Shown here piece by piece: positions 1 through 9,590 of a stretch of DNA of 46,458 nucleotides. Under the pieces are notes generated by a model. That model was not told the DNA's origin, did not search any database, and worked only from the letters and a program-made list of their open reading frames with translations. The translations under genes and the position numbers were made by a program. The stretch's first letter is position 1. Each line of letters opens with the position of its first letter. This DNA is from Acidobacteriota bacterium (GTDB taxonomy: Bacteria; Acidobacteriota; Terriglobia; Bryobacterales; Bryobacteraceae). The DNA lies in assembly GCA_021813825.1 (NCBI GenBank), contig JAKAJI010000002.1, forward strand, positions 1 to 46,458, given 5' to 3'.

Positions 1-68
1 GTGGAATCGTGTCGGTCTTTTTGTTCGCCTATCTGATTTACGCGCTGTTGAAGCCGGAAAAGTTCTGA
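1..68 (+). CDS. kdpF: KdpF C-terminal fragment (potassium ATPase small subunit)
   Basis: The reading frame that enters at the left edge encodes one hydrophobic segment ending in LIYALLKPEKF followed by TGA at 66-68. The ending YALL(R/K)PEKF is the hallmark of KdpF, the roughly 29-residue membrane peptide that stabilises the KdpABC complex. The gene lies 9 bp upstream of kdpA, as in other kdpFABC operons. Its start lies outside the window. The piece is short, but the ending and the position together make the call safe. Confidence 0.85.
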   Translation, partial: GIVSVFLFAYLIYALLKPEKF

Positions 69-77
69 GGACATTCG

Positions 78-1871
78 ATGACATCTTACGGCGTCTTTCA
101 AGTCCTGCTGTACTTCGCGGTGATCGCCGCGCTGACTAAGCCCGTTGGCGCCTTCCTGGCGAAGGTCTACGACGGGGAGCGTACGTTCCTCCATCCGGTG
201 CTGCGCCCTGTGGAGAGGCTGATTTACCGCCTTGGAGGCGTACGGGAGAACGAAAACCAACGGTGGACGCAGTACGCGGGTTCGCTCGTCGCTTTCAGCC
301 TGGTGAGCTTTTTGTTTGTTTATGCGTTCGAGCGGCTGCAGGGGCTGCTTCCTCTCAATCCGCAGCATTTTGGCGCCGGGCAGGTGAGTCCCGACCTTGC
401 GTTCGACACGGCGGTGAGTTTCCTGAGCAATACGAACTGGCAGTCCTATAGCGGGGAATCGACGTTCAGCTATCTGGTCCAGATGGCGGCGCTTGCGGTG
501 CAGAACTTCGTCTCCGGCGCGGCCGGCGTCGCTGTGGCGATCGCGATGGTGCGGGGCTTCGCGCGGCAACAGGCGCACAGCATCGGCAACTTCTGGGTGG
601 ACCTGACGCGCGGCGTGCTTTACGTGTTCCTGCCGTTGTCGTTGCTCGGGGCGCTGGTGCTGTGTTCGCAGGGTGTCATTCAGAACTTCCACGCTTACGA
701 AAAGGTGAAGACAATCGAGGGCGGGAGGCAGGTGATTCCGCAGGGACCGGTCGCCTCCCAGGAAGCGATCAAGATGGTGGGCACCAACGGCGGCGGATTT
801 TTCAACGCCAACTCGGCGCACCCATACGAAAACCCGACGCCGGTTACGAACTTCCTTGAGATCGTCATGATCTTCCTGATTCCCGCAGGACTCACTTACA
901 CATTCGGGCGGATGGTGGGAGATCCGCGGCAGGGATGGGCACTGTTTGCGGCGATGTCGATTCTGTTTCTGGCGGGCGTATTTGTAGCCTACCCCGCCGA
1001 GCAGGCGGGCAATCCGATTCTGGCGAAGCTGGGAATTGAAACAGCGCCGACGAACCTGCAGCCCGGCGGAAACATGGAAGGCAAGGAGGTGCGTTTCGGC
1101 ATCGCGTCTTCGGCGCTGTTTGCCGTCGTCACTACCGATGCAAGCTGCGGGGCGGTGAACTCGATGCATGACAGCTACACGCCGCTCGGCGGCCTGGCGC
1201 CGTTGTTCAATATCCAACTTGGCGAAGTGGTGTTCGGAGGAACCGGCGCGGGACTCTATGGCATGTTGTTGTTCGCGATTCTCGCCGTGTTCATCGCGGG
1301 GCTCATGGTGGGGCGGACGCCGGAGTACATCGGCAAAAAGATCGAGCAGAAAGAAGTGAAAATGGCGATGCTGGCGCTGATTTCCACCGCCGCGAGCGTT
1401 CTCGTGTTCGCGGGCATCAGCGCGGTAGTGCATTTTTCCCAAGGCGGTTATTTCAATCCGCCCGGGCCCGCGATCGCGAACCTCGGGAACAGAGGACCAC
1501 ATGGATTCTCGGAATTGCTGTACGCGTACTCGAGCGCCGCGGGCAACAACGGCAGTGCATTCGCCGGCATCAACACCAACACGCCCTGGTTTAACCTCTC
1601 GATGGGTTTCGGCATGCTGATCGGCCGGTTCCTGTTCATCATTCCGCTGCTGGCGGCGGCGGGAAGTCTGGCCGCCAAGAAGCGAGTGCCCGCGACGAGC
1701 GGAACGTTTCCGACACACGGAGGCCTGTTCACCGGACTTCTGATCGGCACGGTGATCATCGTCGGCGCGCTCACCTTCTTTCCCGCTCTGGCGCTTGGCC
1801 CGATCGTCGAGCATTTCCTCATGCACGAGGGCAGACTGTTCTCCGGTTTGTTGACGGGAGCCTGGAGCTAA
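78..1871 (+). CDS. kdpA: KdpA, potassium-translocating subunit of K+-transporting P-type ATPase
   Basis: This 597-residue polytopic inner-membrane protein is the K+ channel-like subunit of KdpFABC, which imports K+ at very low external concentration using ATP. The selectivity-filter loops are visible: [34 protein letters not shown] with [15 protein letters not shown], and [16 protein letters not shown]. The length is slightly above the 557 residues of E. coli KdpA, the extra residues being in loops. A GAGGAC ribosome site precedes the ATG by 5 nt. kdpF ends 9 bp upstream and kdpB starts 3 bp downstream, so this is one operon. Nothing looks broken. Confidence 0.98.
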   Translation: MTSYGVFQVLLYFAVIAALTKPVGAFLAKVYDGERTFLHPVLRPVERLIYRLGGVRENENQRWTQYAGSLVAFSLVSFLFVYAFERLQGLLPLNPQHFGAGQVSPDLAFDTAVSFLSNTNWQSYSGESTFSYLVQMAALAVQNFVSGAAGVAVAIAMVRGFARQQAHSIGNFWVDLTRGVLYVFLPLSLLGALVLCSQGVIQNFHAYEKVKTIEGGRQVIPQGPVASQEAIKMVGTNGGGFFNANSAHPYENPTPVTNFLEIVMIFLIPAGLTYTFGRMVGDPRQGWALFAAMSILFLAGVFVAYPAEQAGNPILAKLGIETAPTNLQPGGNMEGKEVRFGIASSALFAVVTTDASCGAVNSMHDSYTPLGGLAPLFNIQLGEVVFGGTGAGLYGMLLFAILAVFIAGLMVGRTPEYIGKKIEQKEVKMAMLALISTAASVLVFAGISAVVHFSQGGYFNPPGPAIANLGNRGPHGFSELLYAYSSAAGNNGSAFAGINTNTPWFNLSMGFGMLIGRFLFIIPLLAAAGSLAAKKRVPATSGTFPTHGGLFTGLLIGTVIIVGALTFFPALALGPIVEHFLMHEGRLFSGLLTGAWS

Positions 1872-1874
1872 GCC

Positions 1875-3983
<2,109 letters not shown>

Positions 3984-3992
3984 GAGACTCTT

Positions 3993-4574
3993 ATGTGGCG
4001 TCAGATCGTTCCCGCATTCCGCATCACCGCTATTTTCACGATCCTGACCGGGTTGATTTATCCGGCGCTGGTCACGGCTGTCTGCCAGGCGTTTTTTCCG
4101 TTCCAGGCCAACGGCAGCCTGATTCGCAGCGGCGGCGCTGTGATCGGGTCTACGTTGATCGGGCAGAATTTTCATCGGCCCGAATATCTGCAGCCACGGC
4201 CATCGGCTGCCGGAAATGACGGCTACGATCCGACCGCATCCGGTGGCTCGAATCTCGGGCCGACAAATCCGAAGCTGATTGAACGGGTTCGGGCCGCTGC
4301 CGCGCAGTTCCGACACGACAACCCGGAGGCGACAGGGCCGCTGCCGGCGGATCTGCTGACGACGTCGGCGAGCGGCCTGGATCCGGACCTGAGTCCGGAG
4401 TCGGCGCTGCTGCAGGCGGGCCGAATTGCCGGCGCGCGGCAGGCGCCGGTAGCGGCTGTGCGCGAGTTGATCGAGAAACACATCACCGGACGCGCGGCGG
4501 GCCTGCTGGGTGAGCCGCGCGTGAACGTGATCGAGACAAATCTCGATCTGGACCGGCAGTTTCCAAAGCACTGA
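3993..4574 (+). CDS. kdpC: KdpC, accessory subunit of K+-transporting ATPase
   Basis: A 193-residue protein with one N-terminal transmembrane helix (FRITAIFTILTGLIYPALVTAV) and an exported soluble domain, which is KdpC architecture. Family motifs include the start of the soluble part (GSLIRSGGAVIGSTLIGQNF), the FHRPEYLQPRPSAAG stretch, and GSNLGPTNPKL. KdpC assists K+ binding and complex assembly. AGGAG lies 6 nt before the ATG. It is the last structural gene of the kdp operon; the two KdpD-like genes start 45 bp later. Confidence 0.96.
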   Translation: MWRQIVPAFRITAIFTILTGLIYPALVTAVCQAFFPFQANGSLIRSGGAVIGSTLIGQNFHRPEYLQPRPSAAGNDGYDPTASGGSNLGPTNPKLIERVRAAAAQFRHDNPEATGPLPADLLTTSASGLDPDLSPESALLQAGRIAGARQAPVAAVRELIEKHITGRAAGLLGEPRVNVIETNLDLDRQFPKH

Positions 4575-4587
4575 CGCCGATTACAAG

Positions 4588-4617
4588 ATAATGAAATTGC
4601 GCGAGGTGTTTCCTCGA
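4588..4617 (+). promoter_or_regulatory. Possible internal -10 box and small hairpin in front of the first KdpD-like gene
   Basis: The 45-bp gap after kdpC contains GATAAT at 4588-4593, a good -10 hexamer, and then the dyad CGAGG (4603-4607) tgttt CCTCG (4613-4617). The likely ribosome site GAGGTG for the TTG start at 4620 lies in the left arm of this dyad. An internal promoter with a weakly masked ribosome site would uncouple the two sensor-like genes from kdpABC. The -35 is not clear, and both signals are short enough to be chance. Confidence 0.3.
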
Positions 4618-4619
4618 CT

Positions 4620-5702
4620 TTGCCCGAAACTCCCGTAAAGCGACCCGATCCCGAACAACTTCTGCGCCAGGTGGAAGCCGAGGAGGACTTCAGCCGCCGG
4701 GGGCGATTGAAGGTGTTCCTCGGCTATTCGTCTGGTGTCGGCAAGTCCTTTCGCATGCTGGATGAAGCGCGGCGGCGGCAGGAACGCGGCCAGGACGTTG
4801 TCGTCGGCGCGGTGCAGGACAAGCGGCCCGGTGACGTGGATTCGCTGCTCGCCTGCCTTGAGTCGATCCCCATGCGAGTGATCAACGGGCAGTCCGCGAT
4901 GGATGTACCGGCGATTCTGCGGCGGCGTCCGGAAGTGGTCGTCGTGGATGGACTGGCCTTCAAGAACCCTCCGGGAAGCGAGAACGCGGAGCGTTGGCAG
5001 GATTGCGAGGAGATTCTCAAGGCGGGCATTTCGGTGATCGGGTCCGTAAATCTGCAGTACATCGCGGAGATGCGAGAGCAGGTGGAGGCGCTGACGGGCA
5101 AGCAGGTGACCGATACGATCCCGAAAAGCTTTTTAAGCGGGGCCGACGAGATTGTGGTGGTCGATGCGCCGCCGGAGCAGCCGTCGCTTCAGGAATCGCT
5201 TGGCCCGCAGGCGCAGGAGAGGTTGTCGGCGCTTCGGGAGTTGGCGCTGGTGCTGGCCGCCGATGTCGTTGACAAGCAATTAGAAGATTATCTGGAGCGG
5301 CACGGCATCGAGAACCTTTGGGGCACGCAGGAGCGGATCCTGGTCTGCGTAACTCCGCGCGCCAACGTAGAACCGATGATCGCGAGCGGAAGGCGGAACG
5401 CGGACCGGTTTCACGGCGAACTGTTCGCCTGCTACGTCGAGCAGGACGATTTGTCCGCCGAGGACCGGGTGGCGTTGGAGGCAAACCTTGCGGTGGCGCG
5501 CGAGGCTCGCGCACAGATCGAGATTCTGCACGGCGAGGACCCGATACACGCCATCATGAGCCTGGCGCGCGAGCGCGGCATCACGCAAATTTTCGTCGGC
5601 CACAGTCTTCGCGAGGGCTTTTGGACACGCCTGTTCGGCGGGCCGGTGGATAAGTTCATCCGCGCCGCCGATGGCATCGACGTGCGGGTGTTCCCGCATT
5701 GA
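4620..5702 (+). CDS. KdpD N-terminal-type protein without kinase (copy 1, divergent)
   Basis: A 360-residue protein with only the cytoplasmic front half of the KdpD sensor: the KdpD domain (about residues 28-210) followed by a universal-stress-protein-like domain (about 237-360). The P-loop is FLGYSSGVGKS. The family's DELAHTN Walker-B region reads DGLAFKN and VNVQHLESL reads VNLQYIAEM, so normally invariant Glu and His are lost. There are no transmembrane helices, H-box or ATPase domain. The start is TTG, since no in-frame ATG or GTG lies between the upstream stop and the P-loop. It follows kdpC directly, so a role in sensing or tuning Kdp is inferred. Truncated KdpD proteins are known in other bacteria, but this copy is also degenerate. 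Confidence 0.88.
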   Translation: MPETPVKRPDPEQLLRQVEAEEDFSRRGRLKVFLGYSSGVGKSFRMLDEARRRQERGQDVVVGAVQDKRPGDVDSLLACLESIPMRVINGQSAMDVPAILRRRPEVVVVDGLAFKNPPGSENAERWQDCEEILKAGISVIGSVNLQYIAEMREQVEALTGKQVTDTIPKSFLSGADEIVVVDAPPEQPSLQESLGPQAQERLSALRELALVLAADVVDKQLEDYLERHGIENLWGTQERILVCVTPRANVEPMIASGRRNADRFHGELFACYVEQDDLSAEDRVALEANLAVAREARAQIEILHGEDPIHAIMSLARERGITQIFVGHSLREGFWTRLFGGPVDKFIRAADGIDVRVFPH

Positions 5703-5709
5703 GCTGCCC

Positions 5710-6804
5710 ATGACAGAAGTTTCCCGCGGCGAACTGAAGGTGTTTCTCGGTTATGCGGCCGGCTCCGGCAAGACTTATGAGATGCTGAGCCAGGGCCAGG
5801 AACTCCTGCGGCGGGGCGTTGACGTTGTAATCGGATACTTTGAATCCCACGGGCGGCCGGATACGATCGCAAAGGCAGAGGGTCTGCCGGTGATTCCCCG
5901 CCGCCGGATCGAGTACCGCGGCGCGACTTTCGAGGAGATGGACACACCGGCCATTCTTGCCCGGCGGCCCGAGGTCTGCCTGGTGGACGAACTGGCGCAT
6001 ACCAACGTACCGGGCTCGGAACGGGGCAAGCGCTGGCAGGATGTGGAGGTTCTTCTCGAAGCCGGCATCAATGTGTACACGACGGTAAACGTGCAGCACC
6101 TGGAAAGCCTGAACGGGCAGGTTTGGCAGATTACCGGCGTGCGAGTGCGCGAAACGATTCCGGACTGGGTACTGGCGAATGCGGCGGAAGTTGTGATGGT
6201 GGACGTCACGCCGCGGGCGTTGCTGAACCGCCTGGAACGAGGCGCGGTGTACGCCCCGGAGAAGGCGCGGCGGGCGATGGAGAATTTCTTTCAGGAATCG
6301 CACCTGGTGGCGCTTCGCGAACTGGCGCTCCGCCAAACGGCGCACGAGGTGGACACGCGGCAGGCGACGCCGGGCGGCGAAGGGGCGCAGGCAGCCCAGT
6401 CGTCGTCCGAGCGGCTGCTGATTCATATCACCGCCGATCCGTCTTCGGCCGAGCTGATCCGGCGCGGCAAGCGGATTGCGGATTATCTGCGAGCGCCTTG
6501 CGTTGCGGTCGCGGTGTGCCCGCCGCCGGGCATCGAGAGCCTGCCGCATGCCGAGCGCGAGGCCGTGGAGCGTCATCTGAACTTCGCGAGGAACCTGCAC
6601 GTTGAGACGCGAGTTCTGAGCGGCGAAGATCCCGCCAAAGCTCTGGTTGAGTTCGCCGGACTGAATCAGATCACGCAGCTTTTCGTCGCCCGGCCGCGTT
6701 ACTCGCGCTTACAGTTGCCGGTTGGGTTCAATCTGGTGCATCGCGTTGTTCGGCTGGCGCGCACGATGCAAGTTATCGTCGTGGCCGAGCGGCACCGCCG
6801 CTGA
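5710..6804 (+). CDS. KdpD N-terminal-type protein without kinase (copy 2, canonical motifs)
   Basis: A 364-residue second KdpD-front-half protein, starting 7 bp after copy 1. The ATG at 5710 (MTEVSRGELKVFLGY) is preferred to an upstream TTG-type extension that would overlap copy 1. It keeps the classical motifs: P-loop GYAAGSGKT, VDELAHTNVPGSE, KRWQDVEVLLEAGINVYTT, VNVQHLESLN, and the region ending LRELALRQTAHEVD, followed by a USP-like domain (about residues 240-364). It stops before the four transmembrane helices and histidine kinase of full KdpD. No kdpE follows; the next gene is convergent 5 bp away. The retained P-loop suggests nucleotide or second-messenger sensing, but the output partner is unknown. 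Confidence 0.9.
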   Translation: MTEVSRGELKVFLGYAAGSGKTYEMLSQGQELLRRGVDVVIGYFESHGRPDTIAKAEGLPVIPRRRIEYRGATFEEMDTPAILARRPEVCLVDELAHTNVPGSERGKRWQDVEVLLEAGINVYTTVNVQHLESLNGQVWQITGVRVRETIPDWVLANAAEVVMVDVTPRALLNRLERGAVYAPEKARRAMENFFQESHLVALRELALRQTAHEVDTRQATPGGEGAQAAQSSSERLLIHITADPSSAELIRRGKRIADYLRAPCVAVAVCPPPGIESLPHAEREAVERHLNFARNLHVETRVLSGEDPAKALVEFAGLNQITQLFVARPRYSRLQLPVGFNLVHRVVRLARTMQVIVVAERHRR

Positions 6805-6809
6805 GCGAG

Positions 6810-9494
6810 TTATTCGCCTTCGAGCGTAAAGCGGTAGGCGCCGGAGGAGACGTCGAAAACGACTTCGTCGCCCTGCATGCGCGCGCCATGGATTCCCTCG
6901 TCGCCGGAGAGGTACTTTCCGTCGCGCCAGACTACGTGGCCGCTCTCTGTCACGGTGAATTTCGTCATTTCGAGTTCTTTCGGGATGGTGATTTCGGCGC
7001 CGGCTCCGGGAGGAATTGTCACCTCGAGCGTGACGCGGCCGGCCTCTCGCGCGCATGAGGAGACGATCAGTCCACGAGGCGAGCCGATGCTCGCGTTCAC
7101 CCATCGCAGGTCTTCCACCGGATGTGGCGCGATGCGGATGTGGCGGTAGCCGGCGCCATCCGGGGCGATGCCGATCCCGCCGAGCGTCTCGTAAAACCAG
7201 GCGCCGACGCTTCCGAACATCGCGTGATCCTGCGAGTTCATCGACGGTCCGACCTTTTGCTGCCAAAGCTCCCACAGCGTGGTGGCGCCGTTGGCGATCA
7301 TGTAGCCCCAGCTTGGGTAGCTGGTTTGCGCCGCCAGTTCATACGCCAGGTCCGTGCGGCCGATTTCGCTCAACACCGGCAGCAGGTAGCGCACGCCAAT
7401 GAAGCCGGTTGTGATGTGCGTGTCGTGATAGTAGACGATGTCATTTTGGAGGTTGCCCGCCACGCGCCCGCGTTCCCTCGGTCCGGGCAGGCCCATCGCG
7501 ATGGCCATGGCGTCCGCGGTTTGCGTGCCATTGGCGTAATTCCCCGTGGAGGCGTCGTAGTATTTCTGCTGGACCGCCGCGCGGATGCGAGCCTCGAGTT
7601 GGCCGTACATCTGCGCGTCCGCGTTGTGGCCCAAAACGGCGGCGATCGAAGCCAGCGTGTTCACGTCGTGCAGGTAATAGAGCGCGGAAACGAACTCGGC
7701 CGGCGTATGGACGATCGGCACCCAGTCGCCGTAGTGGTAGTAAGTCAGCACGTCCCCCTTGGCTTGCGTGCCGAGGAACGCGATGTATTTCTTGAGACCG
7801 TCGTAATTTTCTTCGAGGATGCGGCGGTCGCCGTAATGGCGCCACATCTGCCAGCAGAGTTCCGGATAGGCCGTGCCCCAGGCGGGGTCCGAAGGCTGTC
7901 CGCCATAGCGCAGCGGCACTGTGTCGGTGAGGCTTCCGTCCTGGCCTTGTGCGTCGCGGATGTCGCGGATGAAATTTGCGTAGAACGCCGCCATGTCGAA
8001 GTTGTCCATGGCCTCTTCGACGGTGATCTGGGCGTCGCCCATCCATCCCTGGCGCTCGTCGCGCTGGTCACAATCGGTGGGAATGCCGAACAGATTTGTA
8101 AGTTGGGACCACCCGATGATGCGTTGGATGTCGTTCAACACCGGCTTCGAGGCAGCGAAGCCCCCGGTGGTGCGGACGGCGGTGTGAACAATGATGGCGC
8201 GCACGGTGTCGAGCGAGGGCGCACCCGGCAGACCGCGAACCTCGACGTACCGAAAGCCGTGATAGGTGAAGCGAGGCTGATACCACTCGCCGCCGTCGCC
8301 GCGCAGGGTGTAAATGTCACGGGACTTTGCCTGCCGGAGGTTCTCGCGATTGATCCGGCCGTCGGGATAGACCAATTCGCTGTAGCGCAGCGTGACCTCG
8401 GCGCCGCGCGGGCCGCTGACGTGGAGACGCGCCCAGCCACTCATGTTCTGGCCGAAGTCGTAGACATAAACGCCGGGCTCGGGGCTCGACATCGACTTCG
8501 GCGCCATTTCTCCCACCGCTTCGATGGCGGGCATCATTTCGGCGGAACGCGCTCCGTCCGAGCCAGGCATGGTTTTCGCGGCACTCCAGGCGGCATCGTC
8601 GAACGCCGGTGCGTCCCAGCCCGGCGTTTCGTTGCGCGCGTCGTAGACTTCGCCTTCATAAAGGCCGTTGCTAACGATCGGGCCGGAGGCGGCCTTCCAA
8701 CTTCCGTCAGAGACGATGGTGACGTGCTTGCCGCCTTCGAGTTCCACCTCGATCTGGACGAGCGCGGCGGGTTCGGAGTAGTAGGCGTGGAACTGCGGCG
8801 CGTGATCGAGCGTGGCCCAACCGCCGCCGAGCATGACGCCCACTGCGTTCGACCCGCCGTGCAGCGCGCGCGTGACGTCGTAGACGCTGTAGAGGACGCG
8901 CTTGGGGTAAGTGGTGGGCGCGGGGTCGAGCAAGCGATGGCCGATGCGGTGGCCGTTGAGATGAAGTTCGTAGTAGCCTAGGGCGGTGACGTAGGCGCGG
9001 GCGCGCTGGACGCGGCCGCCAAGATCAAAGCTCTTGCGAAGTTCCCCGCCCCCGCCGATCCATTGGGCTTTCCAGTCGCTTCGGGCCAGCAGGCCCATGT
9101 CGAAGCGTGAGGCGTCGCTGTAAGCGGTCTCATGGCCGCCAGCGTCCCAGGCACGCACCTTCCAGTAGTATGTGCGGCCGCTTGCGAGCGGTTGGCCTTG
9201 ATACTCGATCTGCGTTGTCTCGGCGGAGGCGACGCGTCCGCTGTCCCAGGCATCGCCGCGGCCGGCGGCCAGATTTTGTTCACTCGTAGCGACGAGCAGT
9301 TGATAAGCGCTCTGCTGCTCGCCCCGGCCGGGCCAGTCCAGCATCCAGGAGAACCTGGGCTTTGCGGTGTCGACTCCCATCGGGCGAGTCAAGTATTCGC
9401 AGCGCAGATCTTCCGGGGCGCGAATCGCTGCCGGCGCGCCGGCAGCGATTCCACAGGTCAACACGATCAGGGTGCAGGTGCAGGTTTTGCTCAT
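6810..9494 (-). CDS. Secreted alpha-L-rhamnosidase, glycoside hydrolase family 78
   Basis: An 894-residue enzyme predicted to release terminal alpha-L-rhamnose from plant or microbial glycans outside the cytoplasm. The N-terminus (basic, then LIVLTCGIAAGAPA) looks like a cleavable signal peptide. The N-terminal beta-sandwich opens with LRCEYLTRPMGVD and PRFSW, typical of GH78. The catalytic-domain signature TDCDQRDERQGWMGD gives D474, E480, W484 and D487, with the same spacing as D630/E636/W640/D643 of Streptomyces avermitilis Rha78A; E480 is the expected general acid. The late motifs GATTLWELW and SVGAWFYETLGG are also present. No Shine-Dalgarno sequence precedes the ATG, which sits in a strong RNA stem (9492-9569). 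The gene lies downstream of a TIGR03437 protein and TonB receptors, fitting glycan uptake. Confidence 0.96.
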   Translation of the reverse strand: MSKTCTCTLIVLTCGIAAGAPAAIRAPEDLRCEYLTRPMGVDTAKPRFSWMLDWPGRGEQQSAYQLLVATSEQNLAAGRGDAWDSGRVASAETTQIEYQGQPLASGRTYYWKVRAWDAGGHETAYSDASRFDMGLLARSDWKAQWIGGGGELRKSFDLGGRVQRARAYVTALGYYELHLNGHRIGHRLLDPAPTTYPKRVLYSVYDVTRALHGGSNAVGVMLGGGWATLDHAPQFHAYYSEPAALVQIEVELEGGKHVTIVSDGSWKAASGPIVSNGLYEGEVYDARNETPGWDAPAFDDAAWSAAKTMPGSDGARSAEMMPAIEAVGEMAPKSMSSPEPGVYVYDFGQNMSGWARLHVSGPRGAEVTLRYSELVYPDGRINRENLRQAKSRDIYTLRGDGGEWYQPRFTYHGFRYVEVRGLPGAPSLDTVRAIIVHTAVRTTGGFAASKPVLNDIQRIIGWSQLTNLFGIPTDCDQRDERQGWMGDAQITVEEAMDNFDMAAFYANFIRDIRDAQGQDGSLTDTVPLRYGGQPSDPAWGTAYPELCWQMWRHYGDRRILEENYDGLKKYIAFLGTQAKGDVLTYYHYGDWVPIVHTPAEFVSALYYLHDVNTLASIAAVLGHNADAQMYGQLEARIRAAVQQKYYDASTGNYANGTQTADAMAIAMGLPGPRERGRVAGNLQNDIVYYHDTHITTGFIGVRYLLPVLSEIGRTDLAYELAAQTSYPSWGYMIANGATTLWELWQQKVGPSMNSQDHAMFGSVGAWFYETLGGIGIAPDGAGYRHIRIAPHPVEDLRWVNASIGSPRGLIVSSCAREAGRVTLEVTIPPGAGAEITIPKELEMTKFTVTESGHVVWRDGKYLSGDEGIHGARMQGDEVVFDVSSGAYRFTLEGE

Positions 9495-9569
9495 AGGGCT
9501 CGAAAGCGTAGCGTCTCTCCCAGACCAATCTACGCTTGCCCGGTGGGCCGTGGCAATTCGAGCCCTATG
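9492..9569 (-). promoter_or_regulatory. Predicted three-way-junction leader RNA enclosing the rhamnosidase start codon
   Basis: Read on the minus strand, nearly every base of these 78 nt pairs. P1 is 13 perfect base pairs: CATAGGGCTCGAA (9569-9557) with TTCGAGCCCTATG (9504-9492), and the last three bases are the ATG of the GH78 gene. P2 is TTGCC/GGCAA, extended by CGG/CCG around a CCCA loop. P3 is AGCGTAG/CTACGCT, extended by GTCT/AGAC around a GGGAG loop. The junction is almost fully stacked and there is no U-tract, so it is not a normal terminator. It could mask translation initiation, be a riboswitch-like leader, or be a palindromic repeat or 3' stability element of the upstream gene. The pairings are seen directly; the function is inferred. 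Confidence 0.6.
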
Positions 9570-9590
9570 AAACCGTCTTGCGACGCCCGG

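Noticed and set aside
5710-6804. Calling this gene a full KdpD sensor kinase
   Set aside because: It ends after the USP-like domain; there are no transmembrane helices, H-box or ATPase motifs, and the next gene is convergent.
7122-8981. A 619-codon plus-strand open frame opposite the rhamnosidase
   Set aside because: It is Val/Arg/Asp-rich with no domain, and it is the antisense shadow of a full-length GH78 gene with all motifs in place; long antisense frames are expected at this GC content.
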